A DNA stretch of 10,170 bases from Deltaproteobacteria bacterium (GTDB taxonomy: Bacteria; Desulfobacterota; Dissulfuribacteria; Dissulfuribacterales; QOAL01). Below, piece by piece: positions 6,456 to 10,170 of the stretch (position 1 is the first letter of the stretch; the number at the start of each line of letters is the position of its first letter). The notes under the pieces are model-generated. The model saw nothing but the letters and a program-made list of their open reading frames with translations, searched no databases and was not told where the DNA came from. Location: NCBI GenBank assembly GCA_026996955.1, contig JALWJV010000355.1, positions 1-10,170 on the forward strand, written 5' to 3'. Made by a program: the position numbers and the translations under genes.

Positions 6456-7988
6456 TTACAGCACCAGCCCTGTCCGTCTGTACTCTGCAAGCTTGTTCCT
6501 CAATGTCCGAACGCTTATGCCAAGGAGCTTTGCAGCATGGGTCCTGTTGCCCTTGGTCTTTGAAAGCGCCCGCTGCACCATCTCTTTTTCAATCTCTTCC
6601 AGGTTAAATACGTTCCCTCCGAGGACTCCGCTGCTGCTGTCAGAGGTGTCAATTTTGCCCGGAAAGTCATCTTCTCCCAGAATATCCTGCAGTGTAACTT
6701 CATCTCCCAGGGCAAGGAGCACGCCACGCTCCACAAGGTTGCGAAGTTCCCGTATATTTCCCTGCCACTGCCTGTTTTCCAGGAACTCAAGGACTCCTTT
6801 TGCAAATTTCATCCCGTTTTTGCCATACTCTGTGGAAAACTGTTTAAGAAAATGCTCTGCAAGAAAGGAGATGTCCTCCCTGCGGGCAGAAAGCGGAGGA
6901 AGTTTAAGAGGGATAACATTCAGCCTGAAGTAGAGGTCTTCCCTGAAGTTCCCAGCCCTGACAGTTGCAAGCACATCCCGGTTGGTGGTAGCAATTATCC
7001 TCACATCCACCTTGACCGGTGACATGCCGCCAAGCCTGTCCACCTCGCCCTCCTGAAGCACCCTGAGGAGTTTTGCCTGCAGGGGCAGTGCCATCTCGGT
7101 TATCTCGTCAAGGAGCAGTGTCCCCTTGTCTGCAAGCTCAAACTTGCCTGCCTTTCTCTTGACCGCACCGGAGAAAGCACCCTTTTCGTGGCCAAAGAGC
7201 TCGCTTTCAAGCAGTGTTTCAGGAAGCGCGGCACAGTTAAGTGCTACAAAGGGGGCTGATGCCCTGTCACTGTGGGCATGGATAAAACGTGCAAGAAGCT
7301 CCTTTCCTGTGCCGCTCTCTCCCTGTATGAGAACCGTTGCCTTGCTCCTTGCAACCCCCCGGGCCTTTTTCAGAAGCTGCTCCATTACAGGGCTTCTGGT
7401 GTATATCCTGTGGCGCTCCTCAACGCCTGGAGCATGGCCCAGCTGGCTTTCTGCCTCTGGAGACTGCCCCGCTTCCTCAGCGGTGCCTGGTGTTGTTCCC
7501 GGCTGCCTCCCCTGAGTTTCGCTGCTTCCTGCAACCTGTTTTTTTGCAGAGAGCTCCCGGTTGGCCCTTATCCCCCTGCCGCCCTCAAGGGCCTCGGAGA
7601 TGGCATGCCCCAGGATCTCGTCACTCCAGGGCGGACAGATAAAATTCTGGGCGCCAGCCCGCATGATCTGAACGGCATCCTCAACAGAGGGCTTTTCAGC
7701 AAGCACTATTACCCGAAGCTCCGGGCATGTATCGCCTAGTTTTTCAAGCATCCCAACGGCATCAAGTGTGTCAGGGTCGTGCACCAGCAGTGCAAGGGCA
7801 AACTCGCCCCTTGAAAGCAGGGCATGTGCTGTTTCTGCATCAGGCACAAGGCTTGCCTCAAGCCGCAGGCCGTCAATACTCTTTTTTATTTCAAGCCGCC
7901 ACGATGTACTGTCAGCGGCAACAAGTATCCTGGGTGAACCTGACGGGACCACGCCAGGCACTCCTGTCTCTGCTACGGCAACCGTCAT
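6456..7988 (-). CDS. Sigma-54-dependent flagellar transcriptional activator with degenerate receiver domain (FlbD/FlrC/FleQ-like)
   Basis: This 510-residue enhancer-binding protein should open sigma-54 promoters by ATP hydrolysis, most likely for flagellar genes. A receiver-like domain spans about 18-136. A Pro/Gly/Ser/Glu-rich linker covers about 141-195. The AAA+ domain spans about 196-430: Walker A GESGTGKE (223-230), sigma-54 contact loop GAFSGA (270-275), Walker B LLLDEI (291-296), IATTNRD (331-337) and FREDLYFRLNV (348-358). A Fis-type HTH lies at about 463-500 (NRTHAAKLLGISVRTLRNKL). The receiver lacks key residues: Leu68 replaces the phospho-Asp, Ala97 the Thr/Ser, Pro119 the Lys, and only one acidic pocket residue (Asp26) remains. 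It probably does not work by ordinary phosphorylation, as known for FleQ. The ATG overlaps the upstream stop (ATGA) and has GGAGGAG at 7994-8000. The Fis-type end resembles FlbD/FlrC; the dead receiver resembles FleQ, so no symbol is assigned. Confidence 0.92.
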   Translation of the reverse strand: MTVAVAETGVPGVVPSGSPRILVAADSTSWRLEIKKSIDGLRLEASLVPDAETAHALLSRGEFALALLVHDPDTLDAVGMLEKLGDTCPELRVIVLAEKPSVEDAVQIMRAGAQNFICPPWSDEILGHAISEALEGGRGIRANRELSAKKQVAGSSETQGRQPGTTPGTAEEAGQSPEAESQLGHAPGVEERHRIYTRSPVMEQLLKKARGVARSKATVLIQGESGTGKELLARFIHAHSDRASAPFVALNCAALPETLLESELFGHEKGAFSGAVKRKAGKFELADKGTLLLDEITEMALPLQAKLLRVLQEGEVDRLGGMSPVKVDVRIIATTNRDVLATVRAGNFREDLYFRLNVIPLKLPPLSARREDISFLAEHFLKQFSTEYGKNGMKFAKGVLEFLENRQWQGNIRELRNLVERGVLLALGDEVTLQDILGEDDFPGKIDTSDSSSGVLGGNVFNLEEIEKEMVQRALSKTKGNRTHAAKLLGISVRTLRNKLAEYRRTGLVL

Positions 7989-10170
7989 TTCAACTCCTCC
8001 GGCACCCCTTCCCAGAATTTACGGTTTTTAAGAACTCCGTCTGCAGCCTCTGCCCAAAGAGGTGAATTTGCCTGACTAAGTGCCTTGAACTCTTCCATTG
8101 CGGTCTTTACGTCACCGTCAAGCTGCCTGGTGCGGGCAAGTTTCCATGCCACAGCCGGATTTTCAGGCTCAAGGGCAAGCAGACGTTCATAGGCATCAAG
8201 GGCTATACCGTATTCCTGGAGCCTGTATGCCTCATCTCCCCAGAGGGCAAGTAACCTCCTCTTTTCATCATCCCGTACCTTTTCCCAGATATGGTCACGA
8301 AGGGTGGCGACTGTCCGCCATTCTCCAGTCATTATCAAGCCTTCAAGCAGCCCCTTGCGGCTGAAAAAGCCCCCACCTTCCCGCACTGCATCACGATAAA
8401 GCGCTGTTGCCTCCCGCCATCTGCCACGAAGCACCTCAAGCCTTGCCTTCAGGGTAAGCCCCTCAGGGGTAAATGCCCTTTCAGGACATTCTGTATCAAA
8501 TATCTGCAGTGTGGCAGAAGCAGAAACATCATCCCCTGCCCTTACAGCGCAGTCAGCCCAGTTATCAAGCAGGGAGCACTTTATCCTGTCCGGCGGCCCA
8601 AGCTGCCAGGCATGGAAATAGGCGCGAAGCGCTGCATCAGGACATTCAAGCGCATCCCAGCACCGGGCAAGTGCATACCAGTGGGAGGCCAGTGCAAGAT
8701 CATCCATCATGGCCTTCCACTCAAAATGATAGTTTATTAGCCCTGTCCACATCTCACCCTTCAAAAATGCTGCATCCAGCGCCCTGAGGGCTTTGGCAGC
8801 GCTTTTCCTTGCCTCTGCCATATACTCCCGGTTCCTGTCCTTATCCTCACCGTAAACAGATGCAAACTCTCTGTACTGCTCCAGGGCCTGCTTGTTCATC
8901 CCGTGCCCTACCATCTGTTTCATCATCTTGAGCCATATGCCGGGCATGGCCTGCGCAATGGCTGAGTCCAGCACATGATTGCGTGTGGCGGATTTTATAA
9001 TGGGAAGTCCGAATCTGACCGTCTCCATGAGCACAGGAACTGTCTGCCTGTGTTTCTCAAGCATGCCCAGCGCCTCAAGAGAGAGCTTCTTTACCTTTTC
9101 AGCATAAACACTGTCCGGCATGCGCTTCAGGAAATCGTATCCAAGTTTCAGGGCATCCAGATACTTTGCCTGTTTCATCCTGAGCTGCATGAACTCAAAC
9201 TGAACCTCCTGGGCCAGAGGATGGCTGGGAAACTCTTTAAGAATCCGGGCATAAAGCCTGGCTGTCTCAGGCATGTCCTCGGGCTTAAGCGCTGACGACA
9301 CATAAACGCTCAGCCTTCCACGGGCACGGTCTTCAATCTGTGCCAGACGAAAACGGGCAAACAGCGCCTCAGGCTCCGAGGCAAAATCCCTTTTCACCAG
9401 GGCATAATATTTCCTTGCCTCCAGATACCGTCCCTGGGCACGGTAATCCTCAGCAATCCTGAACAGGGCTGATGCCCTGAGTCTCCTTGATTTGATGAGA
9501 TTCAGATAATGAAGCAGGTATTCCCTTGCCTTGGCATACTGACCCTCCCGTTCCGCAATAAGGGCCTTTAGACGCAGGAATTCAGGTACGTTCAGTTCAA
9601 TGGAGGGTATCTTTTCAAGTTTTTGAATGGTCAGGTTGACCAGATCTATCCGTCCCTGTTTAAGGGCATCTTCAGCCAGAAGGACCCTTGCCATGACAGC
9701 AGCGGAACTGTCAGGAAATTGACGAAGAATCTCTCTGTAAAAATCAAGTATCTTCCGCCGGTTACCTGTTTCTTCAAGCTGTTTTACAAGCTCTGTAAGG
9801 GCAGGGCCTGCCCATTTGCTGTGAGGATAGTAGCGTACAACCGTACGCCAGTGGGCAGCAGCCTCGGCATTGTAGCCAATGCTGGAATATGCCTGGCCCA
9901 GCATGTAGTACGCCTCGGGCACACGCTGGGAGTTAGGGTAATACTGGATAAAAAACTTGAGCCCCTTGATCAGGGGCCATGCAGAACGCTCCACCAGGGC
10001 AGGGCTGTCTTCCACATCCTTCCAGAAACGGTTCCTCTCAACAGAAAGCTCCTGCCATGCTGCTTCATCCTCTCCTGACTGTATATTTTCAGCACCTGAG
10101 CAGAAGGACACTAAGCCCCACAGCAGTAAAAAACCCAGGCAGAAACACGATATTTTTGTTTTGACACACA
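7985..10170 (-). CDS. Secreted TPR-repeat protein, start just outside the window
   Basis: I do not recognise a named family. The frame is open to the right edge. The visible start of the protein reads as a signal peptide: a short basic n-region (VKTKIS), a hydrophobic core ending in LLLWGLVSFC, and a probable SGA|EN signal peptidase I site. The last two minus-strand bases at the edge are TG, so an NTG start codon may straddle 10171-10169. A GTG at 10111 is possible but would remove most of the signal. The mature part, about 700 residues, is helical with many TPR-like units: a BamD/YbgF-like pair near the start (YYPNSQRVPEAYYMLGQAY, VVRYYPHSKWAGPA), several degenerate middle units, and a clear C-terminal pair (YGIALDAYERLLALEPENP). 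Likely periplasmic, possibly a scaffold. Its stop overlaps the activator start, so it belongs to the same transcript and may aid flagellar assembly (inference). Confidence 0.85.
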   Translation of the reverse strand, partial: CVKTKISCFCLGFLLLWGLVSFCSGAENIQSGEDEAAWQELSVERNRFWKDVEDSPALVERSAWPLIKGLKFFIQYYPNSQRVPEAYYMLGQAYSSIGYNAEAAAHWRTVVRYYPHSKWAGPALTELVKQLEETGNRRKILDFYREILRQFPDSSAAVMARVLLAEDALKQGRIDLVNLTIQKLEKIPSIELNVPEFLRLKALIAEREGQYAKAREYLLHYLNLIKSRRLRASALFRIAEDYRAQGRYLEARKYYALVKRDFASEPEALFARFRLAQIEDRARGRLSVYVSSALKPEDMPETARLYARILKEFPSHPLAQEVQFEFMQLRMKQAKYLDALKLGYDFLKRMPDSVYAEKVKKLSLEALGMLEKHRQTVPVLMETVRFGLPIIKSATRNHVLDSAIAQAMPGIWLKMMKQMVGHGMNKQALEQYREFASVYGEDKDRNREYMAEARKSAAKALRALDAAFLKGEMWTGLINYHFEWKAMMDDLALASHWYALARCWDALECPDAALRAYFHAWQLGPPDRIKCSLLDNWADCAVRAGDDVSASATLQIFDTECPERAFTPEGLTLKARLEVLRGRWREATALYRDAVREGGGFFSRKGLLEGLIMTGEWRTVATLRDHIWEKVRDDEKRRLLALWGDEAYRLQEYGIALDAYERLLALEPENPAVAWKLARTRQLDGDVKTAMEEFKALSQANSPLWAEAADGVLKNRKFWEGVPEELK

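Noticed and set aside
6470..6515. Possible sigma-54 promoter before flgB on the minus strand (TTGCA near 6487-6491)
   Set aside because: The -12-like TTGC is present but no GG lies at the required distance; spacing and -24 bases fail, and it lies in the activator's coding end.
9961..9977. 6-bp hairpin GCCCCT-TGATC-AGGGGC as a regulatory element
   Set aside because: It lies inside the TPR coding sequence with no T-run or regulatory context; a stem this short is expected by chance.
1..10170. Novel defence, mobile or CRISPR system
   Set aside because: Almost the entire window is occupied by contiguous flagellar operon genes with consistent strand and spacing; no transposase, integrase, spacer-repeat array or toxin-like frame is visible.

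Overview
The window is a single, densely packed minus-strand block of flagellar genes, read from the right edge (10170) towards the left (1). In transcription order it holds a secreted TPR-repeat protein, a sigma-54 activator with a receiver-like N-terminus, flgB, flgC, fliE, fliF, fliG, fliH and fliI. Gaps are at most 35 bases, and several genes overlap at stop/start (ATGA, GTGA, or 17 bases), so this looks like one operon. The long plus-strand reading frames are antisense shadows of these genes.

Organism: a Gram-negative flagellated bacterium. A flagellar sigma-54 activator inside a flgBC-fliEFGHI operon, moderate GC and the protein style suggest Deltaproteobacteria/Desulfobacterota, possibly Desulfobacterales. 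This is an inference from gene order and sequence style, not a database result.

Layout. 10170-7985: TPR protein with an export signal; its start codon appears to lie just past the right edge. 7988-6456: sigma-54 activator with an AAA+ domain and a Fis-type HTH, but a receiver-like domain lacking the phospho-acceptor Asp. 6432-5489: proximal rod proteins FlgB and FlgC. 5483-5163: FliE, which links MS ring and rod. 5127-3496: FliF, the MS ring. 3512-2484: FliG, the switch/torque protein. 2450-1482: FliH, export stator/ATPase regulator. 1476-151: FliI, the export ATPase. 150-1: non-coding, with a hairpin that may end the operon; the usual next gene, fliJ, is not there.

Working together: FliF forms the membrane ring, FliG sits on its cytoplasmic face, FliE and FlgB/FlgC begin the rod, and FliH/FliI energise the export gate that delivers rod and later subunits. 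The activator probably drives sigma-54-dependent flagellar transcription. The TPR protein is probably periplasmic and may be an accessory assembly factor, which is unproven. I see no mobile element, CRISPR, tRNA/rRNA or defence system. The most unusual points are the degenerate receiver domain, the secreted TPR protein leading the operon, the missing fliJ with a hairpin in its place, and the enlarged FlgB and FliH.
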